Positions 9,117-17,966 are shown, numbered from the stretch's first letter. The stretch: 64,000 bases of DNA from Sunxiuqinia indica (GCF_009847015.1 NZ_WVEM01000002.1:336704-400703), one strand, 5' to 3'. Numbers and translations: made by a program. The notes: a model not told the origin generated them from the letters alone.

Positions 9117-10601
9117 TTAGTTATTACTTTTCTTCATTAATTCTTCAGGAACAATGCCTTGATTTTTTTCGAAATCGTAAAGGGTTTGAATTTTCAGATT
9201 CAACAGCTCGATTTTATAATCGATTAAAGATTGTGCGTAAGCCATTTTTTTCTCCGATAACTGTGTTTGATAGAGGTTCAGATCCATACTGGTCAGATCG
9301 CCGTTGGCATAGCGTTCCAGATTAATTTCGTAGGTTAACTGAGCATTCTTTTCGTTTTGCCTGGCAATGTCGATCTGTGTTTTTAAGTTTTGAAGCGAAC
9401 GGTAAACCTGGCGAATATCAATCACGATTTGTATTTCCTGATTTTCAAGATTGAGTTCACGTGTTTGCAGAACTGCTTCCTGTGCTTTAATTCTAGACTT
9501 TTTCTCACCCCAGTCAAACAGTGGTACATTGAATGAAAGAGACACTCGGGGATTGTTCGTTGGATTGTTGTATACATTACCAACAACGCGGTCTTCACCG
9601 ATTATTCCAACAGAAAGGTTCATCTCGCCTTTAAACTCATTCATTGCTTTTGTTTGAATCAAATCAAACTGCGAATTTTCAATATCAATCTCTCGCTGGC
9701 GCAGTTCCATCCGGGAAGCCAACCCATAATCGATTGCCTTTTTTAGATCAACATCAACAGCATTTGCGTCGACATTGGTCATGACCGAAATTTCTTCGAA
9801 AATATCCATGCCGATGTATTGTTTGAATTGATCTTTATAATTCTCCAAACTCACCCGCTTGTTTTGCAAACCCGACTCGGCTGTTGCATAGTTCAATTCT
9901 GCCTGGTAAAGCTCCTCTCTGGCTGCCAACCCGGCTTCAACTTTATTCTTGGTTATCTCGTAGCTTTTCTTCGTGTTTTCCATTTCATCCATGGCAATCG
10001 TTAAGCTCATTTGTGCCATATACACATTGTAAAAATACTGGGTAACCAGTTTTTCCAGATTCAGTTTTTGCATGGCATAACTCAGGTTCGAGTTTTCCAA
10101 ATCGAGCTGAAGTTCTTTTAGTTGAAGTTTGAGCCGATTGTAAGTAAATAAAGGTTGGCTGAGGCTAAGGTATAAATTGTTGGTAAAGGCCCGATCCTCC
10201 CGATTGGCTACATCGTTGATATTTTTTTGCCAGCCAAACCGATTCACTAGTTGCACGGTTCCATCAGTCCATAAAACAGGTTGCGAAACAGTAAAGGTTC
10301 CCGATGAACCAAATGATTCGTTGGTGTACCAGGTGGATGAGAAATCATCGAACGAACGCGTTCGGCTAAAATCCACCGGGTTGAGGCTGAGGGTAAACTG
10401 CGATTTCAGCGCTGCTTTTTGGGCATTGAGCGATTCCTGCGAACGTTCCAAATTTAATAGCGAAATACGAATATCCGGGCTGTTGTGTGAAGCAATATCC
10501 AGCGCTTTCTCCAAGCTCAAAAGCTGCTGCCCAAAAGCCAATGCTCCGGGAAAAGCCGTCAGCAGAATAAGAATCTTAAGTTTTGTGAAAATGAGTTTCA
10601 T
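9117..10601 (-). CDS. TolC-family outer-membrane efflux channel
   Basis: About 494 residues with a Sec signal peptide (MKLIFTKLKILILLTAFPG, cleavage near AFGQQ) followed by the duplicated helix-rich repeats of outer-membrane factors: long amphipathic helices with Leu-Glu-Lys-Leu heptads and PLFDWGEKKSRI in the second half. It would form the trimeric exit duct for the exporter. The frame is open to a TTG at 10610, but ATG at 10601 starts exactly at a normal signal peptide and is preferred. The frame abuts the stop of the upstream permease gene (10611), so the two are translationally close. Also compatible with ABC-type (MacAB-like) partners, which matters because an ABC permease precedes it. 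Confidence 0.93.
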   Translation of the reverse strand: MKLIFTKLKILILLTAFPGALAFGQQLLSLEKALDIASHNSPDIRISLLNLERSQESLNAQKAALKSQFTLSLNPVDFSRTRSFDDFSSTWYTNESFGSSGTFTVSQPVLWTDGTVQLVNRFGWQKNINDVANREDRAFTNNLYLSLSQPLFTYNRLKLQLKELQLDLENSNLSYAMQKLNLEKLVTQYFYNVYMAQMSLTIAMDEMENTKKSYEITKNKVEAGLAAREELYQAELNYATAESGLQNKRVSLENYKDQFKQYIGMDIFEEISVMTNVDANAVDVDLKKAIDYGLASRMELRQREIDIENSQFDLIQTKAMNEFKGEMNLSVGIIGEDRVVGNVYNNPTNNPRVSLSFNVPLFDWGEKKSRIKAQEAVLQTRELNLENQEIQIVIDIRQVYRSLQNLKTQIDIARQNEKNAQLTYEINLERYANGDLTSMDLNLYQTQLSEKKMAYAQSLIDYKIELLNLKIQTLYDFEKNQGIVPEELMKKSNN

Positions 10602-10610
10602 AGGTATCAA

Positions 10611-13600
10611 TTATTGTTTTATCAATTTAACGGCATCGGCAACTACCATTCGCGATTCCGACTGGTTTGTCAATTCAATTACTGCAGTATCCGGTGAAAA
10701 ATAGAACCCTCCAAGATGGTTCCATCCATCTTCAGCACTTTTTAATTCAACCAAGGCATCTTCATCGCCATCATCGTGATGCACAATGAAGTGGTACTCA
10801 CCATCATTATTTCGACGACGGCGACGGTCATCTTTATACACATAGGCATAAACATCGTAATAACCGGCATCGCGAATAGGCACATTCCAGGTAGCTATTT
10901 TATCTCCTTCACCCGATCGGATGTAGCTTGCCGAGCGAATGTAGGCTCCGTAAAAATCAGAGTTTGTTGTCAATGTCCAGGTGCGCGGTGGGCGCCAACC
11001 TGAAAAGCCTTCATACTTGGAGGTGCTTTCTGTATCCTTAATTAATAGACGGCGCAATAAGCTGGTTTCGGCTTCGCCTTTCACTTCAAACCCGGGATCT
11101 TCATTATCCAAAATGATTTCGTTGTCTTCTGCAATTCGAACAGGCACATCAACTTCGGCTATGCCTTCGTAAGGCACTGCTTTTTTATCTTCTTCAATAT
11201 TATCTAACTGAAGTCGTATTTCTGAAGGAATATTCTTGGATGTCAGGGTGTTGATACTCAGCCCACGTGGAGTTCCATTTAATAAAAAACTAACCTGCTT
11301 GGTTTGATTCCCATCCAAGTGAATCAATTTGCTGATGGTTTCGGGAGATCCTCCCCTTCCGCCAAAACGGCCACCTCCTCCTAATCGAAAGTCAGCAGAA
11401 ATAATTCCTTCCACATCCTCCGTGTTGCTCACTTTAAATTTCACCATGGTTTTCAGCTGATCTCCATCCAGCACATTGACGGCATCAACATGTCCAATCA
11501 AAAAAGCCGGTAGTTTTGTGCTGCTAAACCAATCTTCCATGTATGGAATCAGATCAATTCCAAATTCATTCTGAATGGCATCATTAAATTCATCAATGGT
11601 TGAAGCTGAAAATTTAACCTGATTGAGGTAGTTGTATAGAAAATCTTCAAAAGCTTCTTCCTGAGCTTTGGTTTTAATTATTGAAAACAGCGCCTTGCCC
11701 TTTAATTGAATGACATTGTCGACAATCAGTTTTTGCTCCGGATCATTTAAAATCTCTTCAAAACTTTGCGATAACAACGCGAGGTTTCCCTGTTCATCTT
11801 CCGACATACCTTGCAGGTCGCGCATCCAGCCCATGCGGGGATTATTGCTTGCCTGCTTTTTGTAGGCCTCAAAAACACGATCGGTAACCGGCCATCGTTC
11901 TGAGCTGATATAAAAGGCATAGTTGTAAAATAGCGGAAAGGCATACAGCGCGTTGTCGGTTTCTTCAACTTCCAGTTCTCCTTGTGTGCGGTTGATGTCG
12001 GGTCTTCCTTGTTCCTGGGTAAAAGTGGCCAGAAAGTTTTGCAATATGCGTATCTTTTTTTCCTGAGGCGTTAGGTTTTCATCATCGCCGCGTCCCCAAC
12101 GACGGCGCTGATTCATCCGTCCGTTGAAGTCAGCTTCGTTAACCAACAAGCCTTTTTCAGGGAACAAAATCATTTCTGGTTGGATTTGCTCGCGAGTACC
12201 GGTTAAAACCCGCTCATAGGAGTAAAATTGAATAGGGACTTCAACCAGCGACAATCGCTCAAACGGATAGTACAAATCGACATCACGTTCAAAATCCTGA
12301 AGAACTTCTGTAATGACACTCGGAATGGTGTCCTTTATTTCCTCAAAGAAATCAGAAAAATAATTGTGCCCTTTGCGATAGTAAATATTGAAATCGAGTC
12401 CATCAATTTCCTGATTAATTTTTTCATAATTACCGATAGCTATTGAAATTTGTGACTGCGCATGAGAATTGGTAAACACAAATCTATGATCACCTTCTTC
12501 GACAACACCTTGTGAAATAGCTGTTAGCCCGTTATGGGTGGTCACTTCTAATCGATAATCGCTAAACTGTCGGGCAATCCATTGTTTGTTTTCTTTCCCA
12601 AAACCAACTCCGGGAATCGGATACCAATTGGCTTCGCGGGTTAATAAAACGTAGTTTGGGGTGATAAAAGCATAGCGCTTATCAATCTGATACATCATGT
12701 TTCGATAAGCCTGTTGCCTGGTTTCATCGTCAATATCCAGAAAACAAGCGGCTTCGTTAATTTTACCCTGATAGGTAAAAGTCAGCTCAAGCTCTTCTCC
12801 CGGAGCAACCTGGACATTTTTAAGCTCAACCAAACTTAACTTGCGCTCAAACGCTTGATTTTTACCACCAATCGTAATTTGCTTCAAATCCAATCCCGGA
12901 TTCAGGCTAAAAAGTATTTTTGAATTTACTTCACTGGTCTCATTAAGAGCTTGCAGTTTGGTCGTGCAGGTAATTGTTTCCCCGGTATGTTCCAATTGAA
13001 TATTGTACGAAGAAATCGATAATTGCTTTGCATCCAGATACTGATCGTTCAGGGAAATCATTTCTTCCCGTAAATCCCGATCTTTTGTAAATGAGCCGAC
13101 ATGGATGCTGCCAAGGAAAATGCCTCCCGCCAGAGCCAGTGTTCCAAAGACAAACGAGAAAACCCGCATAACTTCAGAATGTGACAACCGTTTTAAAAGC
13201 AGGATGGTATAAAAGATAAAAGCGACACCAAAGCTAAAATACATTCCCCGATGAACCAGAATGGTTGTGAGATTCCCAAATCCAACAAAATCAGAAAAAG
13301 TTAATGGGATGTTGAATGCCATGTAGTCGAATAGGTAATAAAACTTATCCTGAAGGTAAAACAAGGAGATTGCGACATAGCCTAATAAAACAACAAAAGT
13401 TACTGCTTGATTGCGAATCAGGGACATGATCAGAAACGAGAGCCCCATAATAAACACCAGTGTGGGAATACTAATCACCAGAAAGTAATACAGATAGGCC
13501 AGTCCGTTAACCCCGGTATTTGTCGTAATCAGATTGAAAAGCAATGCGATTGCCAGAATAATCAGGTTCAACACAATAAATACGACCAAGTTCCCCAGCG

Positions 13601-13937
13601 TTTTTCCAACCACGTATTCACCGTTGGTCATTGCACGCATGTATATTACCTCCGTTGTATCCAGCTTTTTATCACGCTTCAAAAAGTCAGAAGCCAGGAA
13701 GATGGCGATAACAGCCTGCACGACATTTAAAAACAACAGGTTTACATACGGGATGACTGACGGTAACCCTTTTATGCTCCATTCGCCTGCTCCACCGTTC
13801 GACTCGATCAATACGCCAAAGTTGAAGAATGTAATAAAAAGTATTGCCAGAATAGCAAAAATGCGGAAGAACCAGCTTCGCAGCAGTGTCTTTGTTTCGT
13901 ATCGGGCAATTGATCGTATATTGTGAATTGATATCAT
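10611..13937 (-). CDS. ABC-2 type permease fused to degenerate M1-peptidase-like and golvesin-like domains
   Basis: A 1108-residue protein. Residues 1 to about 275 hold an ABC-2 membrane domain with six predicted helices. The remainder is a large exported part: a beta-sandwich like the M1 aminopeptidase N-domain (about 300-500), an M1-like catalytic-fold region (about 500-790), and a C-terminal beta domain (about 955-1108) resembling the golvesin/xanthan-lyase carbohydrate-binding-like fold. Where M1 enzymes have the GAMEN exopeptidase motif, this protein has YSYERVLTGTREQ, and I find no HEXXH zinc site, so the peptidase part is probably inactive. ABC-2 permease/M1 fusions are known in Bacteroidota. 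It directly follows its presumed ATPase (17-base gap). Odd features: RRRRRNNDG basic loop and a GGGGRFGGRGG loop near 830. Confidence 0.85.
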   Translation of the reverse strand: MISIHNIRSIARYETKTLLRSWFFRIFAILAILFITFFNFGVLIESNGGAGEWSIKGLPSVIPYVNLLFLNVVQAVIAIFLASDFLKRDKKLDTTEVIYMRAMTNGEYVVGKTLGNLVVFIVLNLIILAIALLFNLITTNTGVNGLAYLYYFLVISIPTLVFIMGLSFLIMSLIRNQAVTFVVLLGYVAISLFYLQDKFYYLFDYMAFNIPLTFSDFVGFGNLTTILVHRGMYFSFGVAFIFYTILLLKRLSHSEVMRVFSFVFGTLALAGGIFLGSIHVGSFTKDRDLREEMISLNDQYLDAKQLSISSYNIQLEHTGETITCTTKLQALNETSEVNSKILFSLNPGLDLKQITIGGKNQAFERKLSLVELKNVQVAPGEELELTFTYQGKINEAACFLDIDDETRQQAYRNMMYQIDKRYAFITPNYVLLTREANWYPIPGVGFGKENKQWIARQFSDYRLEVTTHNGLTAISQGVVEEGDHRFVFTNSHAQSQISIAIGNYEKINQEIDGLDFNIYYRKGHNYFSDFFEEIKDTIPSVITEVLQDFERDVDLYYPFERLSLVEVPIQFYSYERVLTGTREQIQPEMILFPEKGLLVNEADFNGRMNQRRRWGRGDDENLTPQEKKIRILQNFLATFTQEQGRPDINRTQGELEVEETDNALYAFPLFYNYAFYISSERWPVTDRVFEAYKKQASNNPRMGWMRDLQGMSEDEQGNLALLSQSFEEILNDPEQKLIVDNVIQLKGKALFSIIKTKAQEEAFEDFLYNYLNQVKFSASTIDEFNDAIQNEFGIDLIPYMEDWFSSTKLPAFLIGHVDAVNVLDGDQLKTMVKFKVSNTEDVEGIISADFRLGGGGRFGGRGGSPETISKLIHLDGNQTKQVSFLLNGTPRGLSINTLTSKNIPSEIRLQLDNIEEDKKAVPYEGIAEVDVPVRIAEDNEIILDNEDPGFEVKGEAETSLLRRLLIKDTESTSKYEGFSGWRPPRTWTLTTNSDFYGAYIRSASYIRSGEGDKIATWNVPIRDAGYYDVYAYVYKDDRRRRRNNDGEYHFIVHHDDGDEDALVELKSAEDGWNHLGGFYFSPDTAVIELTNQSESRMVVADAVKLIKQ

Positions 13938-13954
13938 AAGTTAGTCATTAGCGA

Positions 13955-14848
13955 TTAAACGGCAGTCCATTGGTTCAGGCGGCTTTCCATAAAATACACA
14001 TAGGCATGCTCCAAATTGGGTTCAATGTTGTGTCCGTTGTAGCCATTTATTTCGTTGGCAACCACCTGAATCTCCCATCCTTCGCTGGTGGGAACATTCG
14101 ATATCACCGGATATTTTTCATTGATTTCCTGATATTCCGACTCCGTTGCTTTTATCAACCAGACTTTCCCTTCGGCCTGTGCAACCAAATCGTCGGGCGA
14201 ACCGCTGTAGGCCAGTTCTCCTTGATTCAACAAAGCCATGTTTTTACAAGTACTTGAAATATCGCCAACAATATGAGTCGAAAGGATGATGATGACATCG
14301 TTAGTTGAAATACTCGAAAGTAAATTTCTAAACCGGATTCGTTCTTCCGGATCCAGGCCGGTGGTAGGCTCATCAACAACAATGATTTGCGGATTATTAA
14401 TCAATGCCTGCGCAATGCCTAATCGCCGTTTCATTCCTCCCGAAAGCCGATTAGCTTGGCGATCCCGTGCTTCAAAAAGACCAACTTCCTCCAGCATTTT
14501 ATCCACCGCATTAGCCCGAAGCTTGCTTTTTTTTATTCCGGCTAAGCGAGCGGCGTAATCCAGGAATTCGTACGTTTTTAGTTGCGAGAAAAATCGAAAA
14601 TCCTGTGGTAGATACCCCAGCATTTTGCGAATTTCTTTTCGATTTTTAACCAAGTCGTATTCATTGATGGTTACTTTCCCTTCACTGGGTTTCATTAGAG
14701 TAACCAAAATGCGCATCAAACTGGATTTTCCGGCTCCGTTTGGTCCCAGTAAACCAAACATACCATTCTCAATTTCAAGCTGAATATTGTTGAGCGCACG
14801 ATTACCATTTGGATAAATTTTGCTTAGTTGGTCAATCGAAATTTTCAC
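13955..14848 (-). CDS. ABC transporter ATP-binding protein
   Basis: A 297-residue cytoplasmic ATPase with Walker A GPNGAGKSS (about 34-42), signature LSGGMKRRLG, Walker B IIVVDEPTTGLD and switch motif STHIVGD. It is the first gene of the six-gene export operon and the natural partner of the ABC-2 permease downstream. Its sequence parallels the ABC domain at the end of the RND fusion throughout (shared blocks such as FGLLGPNGAGKS, EFLDYA and ERIRFRNLL), so the two are paralogues. The start is GTG at 14848 (protein begins MKISIDQLSKIYP); no ATG fits. A small dyad lies 16 bases upstream. Confidence 0.93.
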   Translation of the reverse strand: MKISIDQLSKIYPNGNRALNNIQLEIENGMFGLLGPNGAGKSSLMRILVTLMKPSEGKVTINEYDLVKNRKEIRKMLGYLPQDFRFFSQLKTYEFLDYAARLAGIKKSKLRANAVDKMLEEVGLFEARDRQANRLSGGMKRRLGIAQALINNPQIIVVDEPTTGLDPEERIRFRNLLSSISTNDVIIILSTHIVGDISSTCKNMALLNQGELAYSGSPDDLVAQAEGKVWLIKATESEYQEINEKYPVISNVPTSEGWEIQVVANEINGYNGHNIEPNLEHAYVYFMESRLNQWTAV

Positions 14849-14863
14849 AGTTCTTTTTTTAGT

Positions 14864-14879
14864 ATAGTTCGTAGACTAT
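14864..14879. promoter_or_regulatory. Possible operator dyad of the export operon
   Basis: ATAGT-N6-ACTAT forms a 5-bp dyad 16 bases upstream of the GTG start of the first operon gene, a common position for a repressor site in efflux operons. The dyad is short, no regulator gene is adjacent, and the call is weak. Confidence 0.25.
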
Positions 14880-15222
14880 CTTTTTGGGGAAACGTTTAAT
14901 TCCTTTTAAATTCGACATAAAAAAGGTTACAACTTCCCGCTAAAAAGACAAAATCGAATTTCAGTAAAGAAAATTGAATTCCCTCATTTATTAGATGAAG
15001 ATGAGTGGATCATCGATTAACTGGCGGTTAAGTATCTACAAATCGCTTTTTTCGGAAGTGCTTTTGTGAAACTAATTCCACAAATTTCAATATTTTTCTA
15101 CATGCAACCTTGTTCCAGTGGTCGAGAGGAAAACCTTTTCTAATCCTTCACAACAAGGGGATTCCCCGCGATTGTTTTCATTAGGATCAGACTATGGCAT
15201 GATATTCAAGACTATAATAAAT

Positions 15223-15268
15223 GACATGCTTATTTTCATGTCAGCTTGCCGACGAAAAAATAAGCATG
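15223..15268 (+). promoter_or_regulatory. 12-bp perfect inverted repeat with an alternative inner hairpin
   Basis: CATGCTTATTTT (15225-15236) and AAAATAAGCATG (15257-15268) are perfect inverse complements around a 20-base loop. GACATG (15223-15228) can instead pair with CATGTC (15237-15242), so two mutually exclusive hairpins are possible. The structure ends about 40 bases before the ATG at 15309, the distance of a leader element or operator. No T-tract follows, so it is not a simple terminator. Confidence 0.4.
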
Positions 15269-15308
15269 CAAATTGTTAAAAGTTGAATTAGAAAGAAAGG
15301 AAAAGAAT

Positions 15309-16007
15309 ATGTTTACGAAAAACAAAACAATGAAGATTTACACGGCAATTTTATCACTTTTAATAGCAGGGGCTTTTACAGTCACGGCTCAGGAAAAGGA
15401 TATGAAATACGATAAGCTGGAAACGATGCAAGATGAGATTGAGACCGATTTAGTTGGGGTTTACGAAATTGTCGCTGATTATCCGGATTTTGCATATGAG
15501 TATGTATACCACGATGGTCATTTAGACAAAGTTATGGTTACAGGAATTAATAATCCGGCAGATAAAAAAGAGGTTTCAGCATTAATTTACAGCGTTCGAA
15601 GTGCCAAAGATGACATGAGAAATTACTGCAATCGCGTGGGGATTTATTATGCTCCTGAGCGAGAAGCTGAACCTAAAGTTGGGTATGACGAATTCAGAGA
15701 ACGAATTCAAAAGAACTTACAATATCCTGACAATGCTGAAGATTACGGTGTAGAAGGTACCGTTTATGTGAAATTTATTGTAGGAAGAGATGGTGAAGTT
15801 AGTTTTGTAACAGCAGATCATGCGATTGATTCGCCTTTTAAGCAACGAGTTGATAAGCTTGAACAAGCAGCCATTGAAGCAGTAGAAGAAGTTGATGTAG
15901 AGTGGGAGCCTGCAATTGCCGATGGCGAAATTGTCGACTCATGGGCTGTTGTTCCGGTAACGTTTGATTTTAAGAAAGATCCGTTTTTACCTACATTAAT
16001 CCGATAA
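15309..16007 (+). CDS. Exported protein with TonB C-terminal domain
   Basis: About 232 residues. A cleavable signal peptide (MFTKNKTMKIYTAILSLL..., cleavage after a VTA-Q-like site) is followed by an uncharacterised N-terminal region (about 25-135) and a TonB_C domain (about 140-225) with YPDNAEDYGVEGTVYVKFIV and the IVDSWAVVPVTFDF ending strand. Classical TonB has an uncleaved anchor and a Pro-rich spanner; neither is present, so this is probably a soluble periplasmic TonB-C protein rather than a full energy transducer. The frame opens at a TTG (15273), but ATG 15309 precedes the signal peptide and follows GAAAGGAAAAG. A hairpin terminator follows closely, suggesting a single-gene unit. Confidence 0.8.
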   Translation: MFTKNKTMKIYTAILSLLIAGAFTVTAQEKDMKYDKLETMQDEIETDLVGVYEIVADYPDFAYEYVYHDGHLDKVMVTGINNPADKKEVSALIYSVRSAKDDMRNYCNRVGIYYAPEREAEPKVGYDEFRERIQKNLQYPDNAEDYGVEGTVYVKFIVGRDGEVSFVTADHAIDSPFKQRVDKLEQAAIEAVEEVDVEWEPAIADGEIVDSWAVVPVTFDFKKDPFLPTLIR

Positions 16008-16021
16008 AAAAATAGAAACAG

Positions 16022-16052
16022 AAAGGTTGTTCTAAAAAGGGCAACCTTTTTT
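16022..16052 (+). terminator. Rho-independent terminator
   Basis: AAAGGTTGTTC pairs with GGGCAACCTTT (GU pairs allowed) around a short A-rich loop, followed by a run of T. It closes the TonB-C gene and shows that the next gene should start downstream (ATG 16098), not at the ATG at 16053 inside the terminator tail. Confidence 0.8.
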
Positions 16053-16097
16053 ATGTGTATCTTTCAGAAAATAGATCACCCACAAAAATTGAAGCCC

Positions 16098-17042
16098 ATG
16101 GAGAAAATTTTCACCAATGATTTTTGGATCGTGCTGTCCGAAAACTTAGTTAACTGGATCGTTTCGCAATTGCCTGCGATAATCATTTTGGTTATTTTAT
16201 TATTAATCGCCTTGCGTGCGGCATCGTTTATGATCAATAAAACCAAGAAGTTGTTGATAAAACGGATGGTCAATCAGACTGACGAACCTAATCTTGAAGT
16301 AGAGAAGAGGCTCAATACCTTAATGGGGATCGTCAGGAAGGGGGTCTCGATACTGATTTGGGTCATTTTCGTTATGATCTTTCTGAAGAAAATAAATATT
16401 GACATTGCCCCAATTTTGGCAGGTGCCGGAATTATTGGATTGGCAATTGGTTTTGGTGCGCAGGAGCTGGTGCGCGATTTCATCACCGGATTCTTTATTC
16501 TGCTCGAAAATCAGATTAGGACAGGGGATGTCGCAATCATTAATGGAACCGGAGGACTTGTTGAAAAAATTGAGCTTCGTACCATCACGCTGCGCGATTT
16601 GTCAGGGGTGGTTCACATCTTTCAAAACGGTAAAATCAATTCGGTTTCCAATATGACCAAAGGTTGGTCGGCTATGGTGTTTGATATTGGTGTCGCTTAC
16701 AAAGAAGACCTCAACAAGGTGATGAAAATTATGAAGGATGTTTCGGAAGACTTGCGTGCTGATTCAAATTTCAAATCGATGATTTTGGAACCGATGGAGA
16801 TTTTTGGACTGGATAGCTTTGGCGACAGTGCCTTGGTGATAAAAGGCCGGATTAAAACCAAACCCATTCAGCAATGGAATGTAGGTCGCGAATACCGGAA
16901 ACGACTAAAAGAAGCGTTCGATGAACACCGAATTGAAATCCCATTCCCACACCGTACAATTTACTGGGGCGAAGAAATTGATCCTCTCAAGTTGACAATA
17001 GAAAAAGCAGAAGCTGATGCGAAAGCAAAATCAGCAGAGTAA
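16098..17042 (+). CDS. MscS-family small-conductance mechanosensitive channel
   Basis: About 314 residues. A hydrophobic helix near the N-terminus (IIILVILLLIALRAASFMI), a second helix (about 70-90), and a pore-lining TM3 with Gly/Ala pattern (LAGAGIIGLAIGFGAQELV) precede the MscS beta domain (FILLENQIRTGDVAIING...) and a C-terminal alpha/beta region ending KAEADAKAKSAE. The protein would open under membrane tension to release solutes in osmotic downshock. The start at 16098 (MEKIFTNDFW) is preferred over ATG 16053, which overlaps the upstream terminator. A terminator follows at 17084. Confidence 0.9.
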   Translation: MEKIFTNDFWIVLSENLVNWIVSQLPAIIILVILLLIALRAASFMINKTKKLLIKRMVNQTDEPNLEVEKRLNTLMGIVRKGVSILIWVIFVMIFLKKINIDIAPILAGAGIIGLAIGFGAQELVRDFITGFFILLENQIRTGDVAIINGTGGLVEKIELRTITLRDLSGVVHIFQNGKINSVSNMTKGWSAMVFDIGVAYKEDLNKVMKIMKDVSEDLRADSNFKSMILEPMEIFGLDSFGDSALVIKGRIKTKPIQQWNVGREYRKRLKEAFDEHRIEIPFPHRTIYWGEEIDPLKLTIEKAEADAKAKSAE

Positions 17043-17083
17043 AAAAGATGTCGACTCAAGCTATTTAGCAGTAAGTGAAAGAA

Positions 17084-17111
17084 GCTGACCAAAATATGGT
17101 CGGCTTTTTTT
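17084..17111 (+). terminator. Rho-independent terminator
   Basis: GCTGACC (17084-17090) pairs with GGTCGGC (17098-17104), one GU pair, loop of seven, then seven T. Closes the MscS gene. Confidence 0.85.
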
Positions 17112-17253
17112 ACATTCTCAAGGTAGCTTTTTTTGATGAAATCGAAAGGAGTTCAAATCAAGAATATCTACGGTAGCGGTTTTCTAATTAAAGATGATTG
17201 AAACCTTCCATCGTTTTTGTTAACTTCGGGGAAGACACAGAAAAACGACGATT

Positions 17254-17964
17254 ATGAATACCGCAAAAATAGCTATTATTACTGGTGCCAGTCGAGGAAT
17301 CGGGAAAGCTTGCGCCATTGGGCTTGCAGGAATGGGCTACCATTGCCTCTTGATTTCCCGTAGCCAACAACAACTGGAAGAAGTAGCAGAGGAAATTCAT
17401 ACAAATGGTGGAAAATCCAGTTTATTCGCTGTTGACTTGACGAAAGAAAACGAGCTGGAAGACTGCATTCAAAAAATCAAAAAGCATTATGTCAGCATTG
17501 ATGTATTGATAAATAATGCCGGCATGTTTGTTGGCGGAAATCTGGAAATGGATGTTAGCGAATTTCGGCAGCAGTTGGAATTAAACCTGACTGCGAACTT
17601 TAATCTACTGCAAGCTTTCGTTCCTCTGATGAAGGAACAGAAATCAGGTGCCATTTTTAATATTGCGTCGCGAGCAGGGAAAATTGGTTTTGCCAATAGC
17701 GGAGCTTATTCGGCTTCTAAATTTGGATTGGTTGGTTTAAGTGAATCTCTTTATCGGGAGTTGGCTGAATATGGTATTTCGGTAACAGCCATTTGCCCAG
17801 GTTATGTGGCAACCGAAATGGCCACGCTGGCTGGTACTCCATTAACTAACGAAGAAATGATTCAACCTGAAGATATTTTCTTAACGATTGAGTATTTGCT
17901 GAAACTCGCTCCCAATACAAGAGTCAAGGAAATCATCATCGAAGCCAAAGGAAGTATTTCGTAA
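17254..17964 (+). CDS. Short-chain dehydrogenase/reductase (FabG-like SDR)
   Basis: A 236-residue classical SDR. The dinucleotide site TGASRGIG is at 10-17, the NNAG motif near 88-91, and the catalytic Ser (IAS, about 139), Tyr152 and Lys156 (YSASK) are present, followed by PGYVATEM after strand beta-6. It would reduce a carbonyl or oxidise an alcohol with NAD(P)H; the substrate cannot be told, and FabG-type 3-oxoacyl-ACP reductase or sepiapterin-reductase-like activity are both possible. Its stop is only 2 bases from the stop of the convergent gldB-like gene. Confidence 0.9.
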   Translation: MNTAKIAIITGASRGIGKACAIGLAGMGYHCLLISRSQQQLEEVAEEIHTNGGKSSLFAVDLTKENELEDCIQKIKKHYVSIDVLINNAGMFVGGNLEMDVSEFRQQLELNLTANFNLLQAFVPLMKEQKSGAIFNIASRAGKIGFANSGAYSASKFGLVGLSESLYRELAEYGISVTAICPGYVATEMATLAGTPLTNEEMIQPEDIFLTIEYLLKLAPNTRVKEIIIEAKGSIS

Positions 17965-17966
17965 CA

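Larger units (their letters stand above)
14849..15308. other. Divergent intergenic region between the export operon and a TonB-C gene
   Basis: No coding sequence seen. The left end holds the leader of the minus-strand operon with a dyad at 14864-14879. The right end holds a long inverted repeat (15225-15268) just before the plus-strand gene. The middle is AT-rich with no recognisable RNA gene. Promoters for both directions must lie here, but no clear TAnnTTTG box was found. Confidence 0.6.

Noticed and set aside
10602..10610. TTG start of the TolC gene three codons upstream
   Set aside because: ATG 10601 gives a standard signal peptide directly, and the TTG would abut the previous stop without a ribosome site.
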